Assembly: GCF_014042365.1 (NCBI RefSeq)
Contig: NZ_JACEZS010000001.1
Location: 434,001-498,000 of the forward strand
From: Rugamonas fusca
GTDB lineage: Bacteria; Pseudomonadota; Gammaproteobacteria; Burkholderiales; Burkholderiaceae_D
Length of the DNA stretch: 64,000 nt
Reading direction: 5' to 3'
Shown here: positions 44,629-53,900 of the stretch, piece by piece
How positions within the stretch are numbered: the stretch's first letter is position 1
Layout of the letters: each line of letters starts with the position of its first letter
The notes under the pieces: generated by a model
Database searches by the model: none
What the model saw: the letters and a program-made list of their open reading frames with translations, nothing else
Told to the model about the DNA's origin: nothing
Program-made: the position numbers and the translations under genes

Positions 44629-47421
44629 ATGGCTGACAGCGCGCCCCAGGCCGGCGACCCGGGCGAGCGCCTGCTGGCGCTGATCGGGCAGTTCGCGGCG
44701 GAAGTCCATCCCCGGCACGTCACCCCGGTCACGCTCACCAGCTCCTTCGAGCGGGAGCTGGGCTTCGACAGCCTGGCGCGCGTGGAATTGTTGCAGCGGG
44801 TGAGCGCAGCGTTTCACATCGAGCTGCCCGCCTCGGCCTTGTCGGCGACGGACAACGCGGCCCAATTGCTGCGCCTGCTGGACCAGGCCGGCGGCGCCGG
44901 CGCGCCGCCGGCCACCGTCATCGACCTGCACCAGGGCAGCGCGGCGGGCCTGCCCGACCAGGCGGCCACCTTGCTGGACGTGCTCGCATGGCACGTGGCG
45001 CACCAGCCCGAGCGCACCCACATCGTCCTGCATGACGACCGCCACGACGAGCACCGGCTCCGTTACCGTGACTTGCTGGAAGCGGCGCGCGAGATCGCGA
45101 CCGGCCTGGTCGAACGTGGCCTGCTGCCGCGCCAGAGCGTCGCCCTGATGCTGCCAACCGGCGCCGATTACCTGGCCAGCTTCTTCGGCGTGATGCTGGC
45201 CGGTGGCATCCCCGTGCCGATCTATCCGCCCGCGCGGCAGGCCCAGCTGGAGGACCACCTGGCGCGCCACGCGCGCATCCTGGCCAACGCGCAAGCCACC
45301 TTCATCGTCACCGTGGCGCCGGCCAAGGCGCTGGCCCGCATCCTGCAGGCCAGCGTGCCGGGCTTGCGGGCCATCCTGCTGCCGGCCGAATTGCGGCGGC
45401 CAGCCACGCCGCTGCCATTCCGGGCCGCCGCCAGCGACATCGCGTTCCTGCAGTACACCTCCGGCAGCACGGGCGACCCGAAAGGCGTGATGCTGACCCA
45501 TGCCAACCTGCTGGCCAATATCCGCGCGCTGGGCCAGGCGTGCGGGGTAACGGCCGGGGACGTGTTTGTTTCCTGGCTGCCGCTCTACCATGACATGGGC
45601 CTGATCGGCGCCTGGTTCGGCTCGCTCTACCATGGTATCCCGCTGGTGCTGATGTCGCCGCAAGCGTTCCTGGCCCGCCCCGCGCTGTGGCTGCAATTGA
45701 TCAGCCGCCATCGTGGCACCATCTCGGCCGCGCCCAATTTCGCTTACGCGCTGTGCCTGCGCCATGTGGGCGCCGACACCATGCGGGGGCTGGACCTGTC
45801 GTCCTGGCGCCTGGCATTGAATGGGGCCGAGCCGGTCAGCGTGGACACGGTGACCGGCTTCACGCGCCAGTTTGGCGCTTGCGGCCTGTCACCGCAGGCC
45901 ATGACACCCGTCTATGGACTGGCAGAGTCCTCGGTCGGCCTGGCCTTCCCGCCGCTGATGCGCGGCCCGCGCCTGGAAGTGGTTGCGCGCGCCGGCTTCG
46001 TGGAGGCCGGTCGCTGCCTGCCGGCCGGGCCGGGCCAGGATGACACGCTCACGCTCGTGTCCTGCGGGCTACCCTTGCCGGGCCACCAGCTGCGCATCGC
46101 GGACGAGCTGGGGCGCGAGCTGCCCGATCGCCAGGTCGGGCGCGTGGAATTTCGCGGCCCGTCCGCCACGGCCGGCTATTATCGCAATCCGCAGGCGACG
46201 GCCAGGCTGTGCCACGGCGGCTGGCTCGATACGGGCGACTTCGGCTGCACCATGGAGGGCGAGCTGTTCATCACCGGCCGCAGCAAGGACTTGATCAAGC
46301 GTGGCGGCCGCAATATCTATCCCTATGACCTCGAACAGGCCATTGGTGAGGTGCCCGGCATCCGGCGCGGCTGCGTGGCCGTGTTCGCCAGCGCCGACCC
46401 GGCCAGCGGCAGCGAACGCCTGATCATCATGGCCGAGACCGGCAGCCAGGACCCGGCCGCGCGCGCCGCGCTGCGGACACAGCTCCAGCAGCTGGCGCTG
46501 GACGTGATCGGCGTACCGCCTGACGAGATCATCCTGGCCAGTCCCCATGCCGTGTTGAAGACCTCCAGCGGCAAGATCCGCCGGCTGGCCTGCCGCCAGT
46601 GGTATGAGGCGGGCCAGGGCGCGGCCTTCCATGCCCATCCAATGGCGCGGTTGCGGCTGGCCGCGGCCCGCGCCCGGGTGACGCTGGCGCTGCGCGTGGC
46701 CGGCGCGTGGGCGTTCGGCGCCTACGCCTGGGCCGTGCTGGCCGCGCTGGCCACGCCGGCCGGCCTGCTCATCGCGCTGCTGCAGCGCCCGGCCCTGGGG
46801 CGGCGCATCGCCCACCTGGCCGCACGTTGCCTGTTGCGGCTGACGGCCACGTCCATCGCCGTGGACGGGCTGGAGCGACTGCCGCGCCAGCCGCACGTGT
46901 TGCTGGTCAATCACGCCAGCTACCTCGACACCTTCGTGCTGACGGCCTTGCTGCCGGACCGGCCGGGCTATGTGTTTGCGGCCAAGCAGGAATTGCGTCG
47001 CCACGCGCTGGTACGCGCCGTGTTGACGGGGCTGGGCGCCATCTTCGTGGAGCGGGCCGACGTGCGCCGCTCGGCCGACGATGTGGCGGCCATGGCGGCC
47101 GTGCTGGCGCGTGGCGACAACTTGCTGGTGTTTCCAGAGGGTACGTTCGAACGGGCGGCTGGCTTGCGGGCCTTCCATCTCGGTGGCTTCATGGCCGCGG
47201 CGCGGGCCGCCAGTCCGCTGGTGGTGGCCGGCCTGCGTGGCACGCGTGCCGCCTTGCGCGACGGCAGCTGGCTACCCCGCCGGGCCGAACTGGCGCTCAC
47301 GGTGGGCGCCGTGTTCCAGCCTGCTGGTACGGCATGGCGCGATGCCGCCCGCATCAGTGCGCCGGTACGCGCCGCCATGCTGGCCTTGTGCGGCGAATAC
47401 GATGCACAGGGCCATCCCTAG
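44629..47421 (+). CDS. ACP / AMP-ligase / PlsC acyltransferase trifunctional protein
   Basis: A 930-residue multidomain enzyme. Residues ~10-90 are an acyl carrier domain (LGFDSLARVELL, carrier Ser48). Residues ~115-660 are an acyl-AMP ligase: QYTSGSTGDPKG (275-286), YGLAESS, WLDTGDFG and SGKIRR. Two hydrophobic helices near 690-730 precede a PlsC-type acyltransferase with NHASYLD near 762 and FPEGTF near 834. It could activate a fatty acid, load it on its own ACP and transfer it to a lipid at the membrane. ATG 44629. Confidence 0.88.
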   Translation: MADSAPQAGDPGERLLALIGQFAAEVHPRHVTPVTLTSSFERELGFDSLARVELLQRVSAAFHIELPASALSATDNAAQLLRLLDQAGGAGAPPATVIDLHQGSAAGLPDQAATLLDVLAWHVAHQPERTHIVLHDDRHDEHRLRYRDLLEAAREIATGLVERGLLPRQSVALMLPTGADYLASFFGVMLAGGIPVPIYPPARQAQLEDHLARHARILANAQATFIVTVAPAKALARILQASVPGLRAILLPAELRRPATPLPFRAAASDIAFLQYTSGSTGDPKGVMLTHANLLANIRALGQACGVTAGDVFVSWLPLYHDMGLIGAWFGSLYHGIPLVLMSPQAFLARPALWLQLISRHRGTISAAPNFAYALCLRHVGADTMRGLDLSSWRLALNGAEPVSVDTVTGFTRQFGACGLSPQAMTPVYGLAESSVGLAFPPLMRGPRLEVVARAGFVEAGRCLPAGPGQDDTLTLVSCGLPLPGHQLRIADELGRELPDRQVGRVEFRGPSATAGYYRNPQATARLCHGGWLDTGDFGCTMEGELFITGRSKDLIKRGGRNIYPYDLEQAIGEVPGIRRGCVAVFASADPASGSERLIIMAETGSQDPAARAALRTQLQQLALDVIGVPPDEIILASPHAVLKTSSGKIRRLACRQWYEAGQGAAFHAHPMARLRLAAARARVTLALRVAGAWAFGAYAWAVLAALATPAGLLIALLQRPALGRRIAHLAARCLLRLTATSIAVDGLERLPRQPHVLLVNHASYLDTFVLTALLPDRPGYVFAAKQELRRHALVRAVLTGLGAIFVERADVRRSADDVAAMAAVLARGDNLLVFPEGTFERAAGLRAFHLGGFMAAARAASPLVVAGLRGTRAALRDGSWLPRRAELALTVGAVFQPAGTAWRDAARISAPVRAAMLALCGEYDAQGHP

Positions 47422-47500
47422 GCGCGGTTGTCCTTTGTGCACGGGCCACTTGGTAGTACAGTAAGTACCATTGCCATGCCGCGCCGACTAAACTTGCTAT

Positions 47501-48838
47501 ATGGAAAAATTCTTCCCCGCCCCCGTCGCCAATTTCGCCGATCTGTTGCTGGACGCCGTTTGCATGGTCGATGCAGCCGGGCGGTTCGTGTTCGCCAGCG
47601 CCGCCTGCGAACGTATCTTCGGCTACACGCCGGAGGAAATGCAGGGCCGCGTGATGATCGACATGGTGGCGCCGGAGGACCGTGCACGCACGCTGGCGGC
47701 CGCGCGCGACATCATGGCCGGCGAGCCCAATCGGCATTTCGAGAACCGCTACCTGCGCAAGGATGGCACGCTGGTGCACATCCTGTGGTCGGCCCGCTGG
47801 TCGGAACAGCACCAGTTGCGGGTGGCCGTGGCGCGCGACATCACCGCCGCCAAGCAGGCCGAGGCGACACGGGCCGCCCTGTACGCCATTTCCGAGGCGG
47901 CCCACGCGACCGACGACCTGCCCCAGCTGTTCCAGCACATCCACCAGGTGATCGGCGGCCTGCTGCCGGCGGCCTGCCTGGCCGTGGCGCTCGACGATGA
48001 GTGCGGCGGCCAGCTACGCTTCGCCTACCATGCCGACCAGCAAGGCCCGCTGCCCCAAAGCCTGCTGGCGCGCCTGATGGGCGAGGAAGTGCGGCGCCAG
48101 GCCCGGCCGTTGTTGCTGGCCCCGGCCACGCTGGCCAGCCTGCCGGAACCACTGCGCGCGGCGGCCGGCCTGGCCCCCGTGAGCTGGCTGGGCGTGCCCC
48201 TGACCAGCTCGCAGGGGCCGATCGGGGTGCTGATGCTGCAAGGCCCGCGCGAACATGCCTACACGGATGCCGAGCGTGACCTGCTGCTGTTCGTGTCGAC
48301 CCAGGTGGCCACGGCGATCCAGCGCAAGCGCATGCATGCGCAACTGCGTTTCATGGCCCAGCACGATGAACTGACCCGCCTGCCCAACCGGCGCCTGTTC
48401 CATGACCGGCTGGAAACGGCGTTCGCGCGTGCCCAGCGGCAGCAGAACCGGCTGTCGCTGTTGTTCATCGACCTCGACAAATTCAAGCGGGTCAATGACG
48501 AATACGGCCACGACAGCGGCGACCTGTTGCTCAAGGAAGTGGCGTGGCGCCTCCAGGCTTGCGTGCGCGAGAGCGACACCGTGGCCCGCATCGGCGGCGA
48601 CGAATTCGTCGTGATCCTGGAAAACGTGGGCTCGTCCGAGCATGCGCTGGTGGTCCGCGACAAGATCCACCAGGCGCTGGCCGAGCCCGTGCCGCTGGCC
48701 GAACGGGGCAGCCTGCGCATCGAGGCCAGCATCGGCGTGGCCCACTACCCGGAACATGGCGCCGATACGCAGCAACTGTTGCGCCACGCCGACAACGCCA
48801 TGTACGCCAGCAAGACCCCGGCCCCCCTGCCCGCCTGA
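47501..48838 (+). CDS. PAS-GAF-GGDEF diguanylate cyclase
   Basis: A 445-residue cytoplasmic signalling enzyme with no membrane span. A PAS domain (10-125, FGYTPEEMQGR), a GAF domain (~130-270, WLGVPLTSSQGPIGVLMLQ) and a GGDEF domain (~280-440). The active site is GGDEF at 365-369 and the product-inhibition I-site RESD at 356-359 is present, so it should make c-di-GMP and be feedback-controlled. No EAL domain. Start ATG 47501 without a clear ribosome site. It sits next to several periplasmic binding proteins. Confidence 0.92.
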   Translation: MEKFFPAPVANFADLLLDAVCMVDAAGRFVFASAACERIFGYTPEEMQGRVMIDMVAPEDRARTLAAARDIMAGEPNRHFENRYLRKDGTLVHILWSARWSEQHQLRVAVARDITAAKQAEATRAALYAISEAAHATDDLPQLFQHIHQVIGGLLPAACLAVALDDECGGQLRFAYHADQQGPLPQSLLARLMGEEVRRQARPLLLAPATLASLPEPLRAAAGLAPVSWLGVPLTSSQGPIGVLMLQGPREHAYTDAERDLLLFVSTQVATAIQRKRMHAQLRFMAQHDELTRLPNRRLFHDRLETAFARAQRQQNRLSLLFIDLDKFKRVNDEYGHDSGDLLLKEVAWRLQACVRESDTVARIGGDEFVVILENVGSSEHALVVRDKIHQALAEPVPLAERGSLRIEASIGVAHYPEHGADTQQLLRHADNAMYASKTPAPLPA

Positions 48839-48978
48839 GCTGTTGCAAAACCATATGGCGCGGGTCACGCCGTCTCCCCGGTGCAGCGCGCCATGCTATA
48901 TTTTGTGATCTGGGGCAACAATCTGGGCGCCTCCGAAACGCCCAGCTGCCCCATGCCCACCTTACTTGAGGAGACGTC

Positions 48979-49731
48979 ATGCCGAAATCGCCCGCCTTCC
49001 TGTTCGCCCTCCTGCTGTCTGGCGCCGCCCTGTCTGCCGAGGAAATGGTCCCTGCCTACAACACCTATCAGGCCGTGCCGTTCGTGGTGGGCGATGGCGG
49101 CCTGGCCGCCGACCTGGTCGGCTACCTGAACAACAAGCTGAAAGGGAAATACCAGTTCAAGCTGACCCAGATACCGCGTGAGACGCTCAACAAGACGGTG
49201 CTGGGCGACGCCGGCTTCAAGGGCGCCGTGCTGTTCCTGAGCCCGCCATTTGTCGATGACGCGGCCAAGACCCGGTATCTGTGGACGCAACCGATGATGC
49301 ATGATTCGAACGCCGTCGTCAGCCTGGCCAGCCGCAAGCTGGAATACGCCGGCCCGGACTCGTTGAAAGGCTTGAAGTTCGGCGCTGTGCGCGGCAACCG
49401 CTACCTGGGCCTGGAGGATCGCTTTGGCAAGGATATCCAGAAGGAGGAAGTCAATGAGGAACTGTCCAACATCAAGAAGGTCGCGGCGGGCAAGATCGAC
49501 GTCACCATCATGGCCAACAGCACCTTCCGTTACCTGATGAAGCAAATGGGCAAGCAGAATGCCGAGCACAGCAATCTCTACACCTCCGGCAAGACCCACC
49601 TGGAATTTGACCGCCACCTGTTCGTCGCCAAAGACAACGCGGCCCTGGCCAAGCAACTCGATGGCGTCGTCGCCGGCATGAAGGCGGACCCGGCATGGAA
49701 AGCCGTGCTGGCCAGGTACGGGCTGGAATGA
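48979..49731 (+). CDS. Periplasmic solute-binding protein (SBP_bac_3-like)
   Basis: A 250-residue exported protein (signal FLFALLLSGAALSA). The mature part has the two-lobe pattern of family 3 binding proteins: GLAADLVGYLNNKLKGKYQF, GAVLFLSPPFVDDAAK, KFGAVRGNRYLGLED and the AAGKIDVTIMANST hinge region. GAGGAG precedes ATG 48979. No transporter permease or ATPase is nearby, so it may serve sensing rather than uptake. The next reading frame is a truncated paralogue starting 3 bases after its stop. Confidence 0.82.
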   Translation: MPKSPAFLFALLLSGAALSAEEMVPAYNTYQAVPFVVGDGGLAADLVGYLNNKLKGKYQFKLTQIPRETLNKTVLGDAGFKGAVLFLSPPFVDDAAKTRYLWTQPMMHDSNAVVSLASRKLEYAGPDSLKGLKFGAVRGNRYLGLEDRFGKDIQKEEVNEELSNIKKVAAGKIDVTIMANSTFRYLMKQMGKQNAEHSNLYTSGKTHLEFDRHLFVAKDNAALAKQLDGVVAGMKADPAWKAVLARYGLE

Positions 49732-49734
49732 CAT

Positions 49735-50421
49735 GGGCGCGGACTGGCGCGCGCGCTGGTGGACCGGCTCAACGACAAGCTGGCGCCCCGCTACTACCTG
49801 TCGTTGCGCCAGATCCCGCGCATACGGCTCGATTTGAGCGAGCTTAGTAAAGGCAGCGCGTTCGCGGGCGCTGTGCTGTTCCTTCATCCCCGCTTTGTCG
49901 ATGACGCAGCCCGCACCCGCTTCCTGTGGTCCAAGCCCTTGTTCACTGACTGTAACCTCGTCATCTCGAGCAAGGAGGCGCCGCTTGATTACCAAGGCCC
50001 GGCCTCGCTGGAAGGCAGGCGCTTTGGCGGGGTGCGTGGCTACCGCTACAGCACCGTGGATGCGCTGGCCAGCGCCGGCAAACTGGTGCGGGAGGATAGC
50101 CAGGACGAGCTGAGCGGCTTGCAGAAGGTGGCCCGGGGCCGGCTGGACCTGACCGTGGTGCCCTACACCATCTACAGCTACGCGGTGGCCGAACACGCGC
50201 TGGCGCCCATGTTGCACGTGGCGCCACGGCCTTTGCAGTGCTTTACGCGCCACATCCTTGTCGGCCGGGCCCATCCGGCGCTGCTCGGTGCGCTCGACCA
50301 GGCCATCGATGCGCTGGCCGGCGACCCGGCTTGGCAGGCCTCCCTGGCCAGCTTTCACCTCGACCTGGACGCCATGGCCCGCTGGTCCAGCTATCCAGGC
50401 GAGGCGGGCCACCAGCCCTGA
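49735..50421 (+). pseudogene. Beheaded paralogue of the preceding binding protein
   Basis: The text GRGLARALVDRLNDKLAPRY to the end follows the upstream protein from its residue ~38 onward (LRQIPR against LTQIPR, GAVLFLHPRFVDDAA against GAVLFLSPPFVDDAA, GGVRGYRYSTVD against GAVRGNRYLGLE). Homology begins 3 bases after the upstream stop, with no signal peptide and no matching ATG; the ATG at 49733 is in another frame and a GTG at 49759 is the first start. The 5' end was deleted, leaving a product that could not be exported. Confidence 0.75.
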
Positions 50422-50600
50422 ACCAGCCGCGCTGGCCCCGAGAGTGAGCAATTTGGCTCGCCAAGGCTAGCGATTTATTGCCGAAGTTACATGCCCTTCT
50501 GGTCTAATTGGCGTCATGCACGACGCGCGCGCCCGCCTGTGAGCGTGGCGCTGCCGTTGGCCGTTCCGACTATCCGACCTTGCCCAGCTAGCCATCGACA

Positions 50601-51680
50601 ATGCAAAAAACCTACGCCGTCCTCGTCTTCGCGCTGAGCCTGCTCAGCCGTTCCGCCCTCGCCTTCGAACCCCTGCCGCTGGAAACCATGGAGGATACCC
50701 ATACTTTCCGGGTGGAAGTGTTGCAAGTGACGGATATCGAACCGTATCAGGAAGCCTATGCCGGTTTCCTGTCGGCGCTGCAACGTAACGACGTGGTGGT
50801 GGGCAAGAACCTCGAAGTGAACCGGGTCAAGATTGATTTCGACATCGAGAACGGCGGCTTCTGGAGCCGCCTCGGCGTGCTGATGCGTATCCGCCAGGAA
50901 GCGGCCCGCATCGTCGCGGCCAAGCCGGACCTGGTGCTGACCATCGGCACCCCGGCCACCAAGTTCGCCCGCGGCATGCTGGCCGACGCCCACATCCCGC
51001 TGGTATTTACTGCCGTCGCCAATCCGGAGGACGTCGGTTGCCTGTCGCTGGAGGACGCCGGCCCTGGCGCCACCGGTTCCACGCTGTACGCGGACATGGG
51101 CCATTCGCTCAAGGTGGTGCATGACATCTTCCCCCACGTGAGCCGGATCGGCATGATCCACACCGACGATGAGAACGGCGTGGCCAACGTGGCCGCCGCC
51201 GCCGCCAGCGCCCGCGCCATGCGCATGAGCGTGGCGTCGCGCCTGGTGGCCAAGACGGATAGCATCATTCCTTCGCTGAAGGAACTGTACGACGATGGCA
51301 AGGGCGTGCAGATGTACGCCGTGCCGCTGGACACCTACTACGGTTTGCGCCACTACGAGGCGGCCGTCGACTTGGGCAATTTCGGCACCGAGCACAAGAT
51401 TCCCGTTGTGACGCTGGCCATGGTGCGCGTGCCGGGCGCGGCCCTGTACGTGGGCGCCGATTTCGGCCTGGTGGGCAGCCTGGCCGGCGTACAGGCGGCC
51501 AAGATCCTGAAGCGGCGCGTGAAACCGGATGTGTTGCCTATCCTGCGCCAGGAAAATCCGACCGTGCTGATCGATCCGCAGCGGGTGGCCAGCCTGGGTG
51601 TGCAATTGCCCCAGGCCATCCTCGACCACAAGACCGATGGCAAGAACGGCTACTGGCAGATCGACCTGGTCAAGCAATAG
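50601..51680 (+). CDS. ABC transporter substrate-binding protein, TrpX/PF04392-like
   Basis: A 359-residue exported protein (signal LVFALSLLSRSALA). The class-B periplasmic fold is visible: VEVLQVTDIEPYQEAYAGFL, PDLVLTIGTPATKFA, IPLVFTAVANPEDVG, and a VGADFGLVGSLAGVQAAKIL helix before the DVLPIL end strand. Such proteins bind amino acids or other small ligands. No permease is adjacent. ATG 50601, weak ribosome site. The 50422-50600 spacer shows nothing else. Confidence 0.83.
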   Translation: MQKTYAVLVFALSLLSRSALAFEPLPLETMEDTHTFRVEVLQVTDIEPYQEAYAGFLSALQRNDVVVGKNLEVNRVKIDFDIENGGFWSRLGVLMRIRQEAARIVAAKPDLVLTIGTPATKFARGMLADAHIPLVFTAVANPEDVGCLSLEDAGPGATGSTLYADMGHSLKVVHDIFPHVSRIGMIHTDDENGVANVAAAAASARAMRMSVASRLVAKTDSIIPSLKELYDDGKGVQMYAVPLDTYYGLRHYEAAVDLGNFGTEHKIPVVTLAMVRVPGAALYVGADFGLVGSLAGVQAAKILKRRVKPDVLPILRQENPTVLIDPQRVASLGVQLPQAILDHKTDGKNGYWQIDLVKQ

Positions 51681-51772
51681 CCGTGTCGTGTCGAGCGGCT
51701 GGCCCGGTTGGCGAATGCCGTGCCGCTTTTACGGTAGAATCGGCTTTGCCCCCGTTCACCGCTTGCCTCCTC

Positions 51773-52573
51773 ATGAAACTCGCCGCCGCCGCGCTCTCGC
51801 TCACCGCCCTGCTGGCGCCGGTGACGGGCTGGACACAGGTGCCGCGCCCCATCGTGCTGGCCGGCACGTGGGATCAGCATGGTCCCGGCGCGGGAATGTT
51901 GCTGACCATGATCTACACGGAAGCTTTTCGCCAGCTCAACATTCCGCTGCAGATCCGCGTCCTGCCGGCCATGCGCGCCAGCGTCGAGGCACTGGCCGGT
52001 AATGTCGATGGCGAATTGGTGCGCGGCTACGACTATGGCCGCATGCAACCGTCGCTGATCCGCGTGGAGGAACCGGTGCTGTACCTGACGGCCGCCGCCT
52101 ACGCCCACAAGCCCGGCATCAAGGTCCAGGGCTGGGACAGCTTGCGGGGGACCAGTTACCGGGTCGAATACCGTAATGGCTACGTGGTGGTGCGGCAGCG
52201 GCTGGAAGCGGTGTTGCCGGGCGATAGCCTGAGCGCGGTGGGCGGGGCCGAACAGGGTTTGCGCAAGCTGCTGCTGGGGCGCACCGACCTGTACGTGGAT
52301 ACGGAGGAAATGCTGCAGCCCATGTTGCAATCGGACGCTTTTCGCGGCAGCGGCATCTATAGCGCGGGTATCCTGGAGCGGGCCCCCACCTACGGCTACC
52401 TGACCAAGGGCCATGAAAAACTGGCCTTGCAGTTGGCCGACGTGCTGCGCAAGATGCGCGCCTCGGGCCAGCTTGACCGCTTCCGCGCCATCGCCTACGA
52501 TCCCGCGCGCTGGCCATGCGCGAGCGCCCCGGCCGGCTGCGACGCCACCGTGCCCCGCTGGCAGACGCACTGA
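51773..52573 (+). CDS. Periplasmic solute-binding protein
   Basis: A 266-residue exported protein (signal LAAAALSLTALLAPVTGWTQ). It has the family 3-like order of motifs: GAGMLLTMIYTEAFRQL, DGELVRGYDY, SLRGTSYRVEYRNGYVVV and a C-terminal ALQLADVLRKMRASGQLDRF helix. The last residues contain two cysteines (PCASAPAGCD). ATG 51773 lies 92 bases after the previous gene and could share its transcript. Sensory use is possible because no transporter is near and an Hpt gene follows. Confidence 0.78.
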   Translation: MKLAAAALSLTALLAPVTGWTQVPRPIVLAGTWDQHGPGAGMLLTMIYTEAFRQLNIPLQIRVLPAMRASVEALAGNVDGELVRGYDYGRMQPSLIRVEEPVLYLTAAAYAHKPGIKVQGWDSLRGTSYRVEYRNGYVVVRQRLEAVLPGDSLSAVGGAEQGLRKLLLGRTDLYVDTEEMLQPMLQSDAFRGSGIYSAGILERAPTYGYLTKGHEKLALQLADVLRKMRASGQLDRFRAIAYDPARWPCASAPAGCDATVPRWQTH

Positions 52574-52633
52574 CAACGCGCTGTCAGACAGAGTATGATA
52601 GGCGCTGCTTAGCCTTTTGCTTCGGAGTATCGT

Positions 52634-53035
52634 ATGTCCGCCCTGGTTCCCCCCGGTTCGACCGACACCGTGTTTTCCGTCGATACCCTGCTCAAATACA
52701 TGGGCGACGACGACAAGGCGCGTGCCGTGGTCACCAAGATTGTCCGTGACGCCTGCGCGCCGGCGATGACGCCTTTGCTGCAAGCGCACCAAGCCATCGC
52801 CGAGGGCCGGCTGGCCGACGCGGGCCGCATCTTCCACGCCCTGCGCGGTTCGGTGGGCAGCCTGGGCGCCAGGCGCCTGGTGACGGCTTCGCTGGCGCTG
52901 GAACTGGCGCTGGCGGAACAGCGCATGGCCGACATTCCTGCTCTGTTTGCCGCCGTGGAAGACGCCTACCGGCAGGTGCTGGACCAGGCTGGCGACTGGC
53001 TGGCCGCCCACGCCAGTGACCGGGGCCGGCCCTGA
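52634..53035 (+). CDS. Hpt phosphotransfer domain protein
   Basis: A 133-residue single-domain phosphotransfer protein. The helix with the phospho-accepting histidine reads ADAGRIFHALRGSVGSLGA (His68), close to the usual AHxLKGSxxxLGA. It would pass phosphate between a hybrid sensor kinase and a response regulator encoded elsewhere. GGAG lies seven bases before ATG 52634. Confidence 0.85.
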   Translation: MSALVPPGSTDTVFSVDTLLKYMGDDDKARAVVTKIVRDACAPAMTPLLQAHQAIAEGRLADAGRIFHALRGSVGSLGARRLVTASLALELALAEQRMADIPALFAAVEDAYRQVLDQAGDWLAAHASDRGRP

Positions 53036-53259
53036 GCTGGCCCAGCGCCCTTATTCGCCGCCCTCATGCTGCGTTGCCAAAAAGCCGCAACAATAGTGAC
53101 GGAAAATAAGGACTTAACACTCGGTTACACTTGTTACAGCGAACTGGCGCTGGCACGCGGATGGCGCTTGCCGTTCATGCTAGTATGCCCAAATTGCACT
53201 GGCCAGGCCGGAAGCGGCCTGGCGGGCGCGTCGATTTTGCATAATTGGAACATTGTGCA

Positions 53260-53289
53260 TTAGTCAATTAGTTTCCGGTAGGGTATAAT
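53260..53289 (+). promoter_or_regulatory. Putative promoter of the Sel1-like gene
   Basis: TATAAT at 53284-53289 with a weak -35 (TTAGTC, 53260-53265) at 18 bases. This is the best -10 in the 53036-53361 spacer, which shows no gene. Confidence 0.45.
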
Positions 53290-53361
53290 TGTGCACCGCA
53301 TCGTGTTCAACGTTCAGCGATGGGCCGCACGGCGTTCGCTTCGATCAAAAGGTAGTCATCC

Positions 53362-53784
53362 ATGGATTTATTCAACAAGTCGGGATTGTTGGTGGCATCG
53401 GCACTGGTACTGGTAGGGGCGCTGATCGCCCGCCAGGCCAACGAGGACGCCATCCCGTCGCCGACCGTGGTTGAACAGGCCGTGCGGTCCATGGGGCCGG
53501 GCGCCGACGGTGCAGCCAGCCGCCGGCTGGAGGAATGGGCTGCGCTGGGTTCCCCGGTGGCGCAGCGTGAACTGGCGCTGCGCTATCTGTCCAATCCGGC
53601 CCGGCAGGGCGAAGGCATGCGCTTGCTCAAGCAGGCCGCCCGCGGCGGTGATGTGCAGGCGGCACGGGGCCTGAGCGAGGTGTACGCCGACGGCGAGACG
53701 CTGAGCGGCGCCACCCATATCGGCGAGATCGGCAGCTTGCGCCTGCTCAAGGGCGCGGCCAACACCCCCTACGCGCTACACTGA
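53362..53784 (+). CDS. Membrane-anchored Sel1/TPR-like protein
   Basis: A 140-residue protein with an N-terminal span (SGLLVASALVLVGALIA) and then two Sel1-like helical repeats: LGSPVAQRELALRYLSNPAR and MRLLKQAARGGDVQAARGL. Such repeats mediate protein contacts in the periplasm. AAAAGG lies 12 bases before ATG 53362. Function unknown. Confidence 0.7.
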   Translation: MDLFNKSGLLVASALVLVGALIARQANEDAIPSPTVVEQAVRSMGPGADGAASRRLEEWAALGSPVAQRELALRYLSNPARQGEGMRLLKQAARGGDVQAARGLSEVYADGETLSGATHIGEIGSLRLLKGAANTPYALH

Positions 53785-53900
53785 CCGCCCTGCCCTGATG
53801 CCGCCGGAAGACGGCGCGCTCCCCCTGTCCTCTATACTTCAGCATGGCAAGGCGTCGTCATCGGCGCCATGGTGTGGCATTTGTGAACTGGAGCAGGCGT

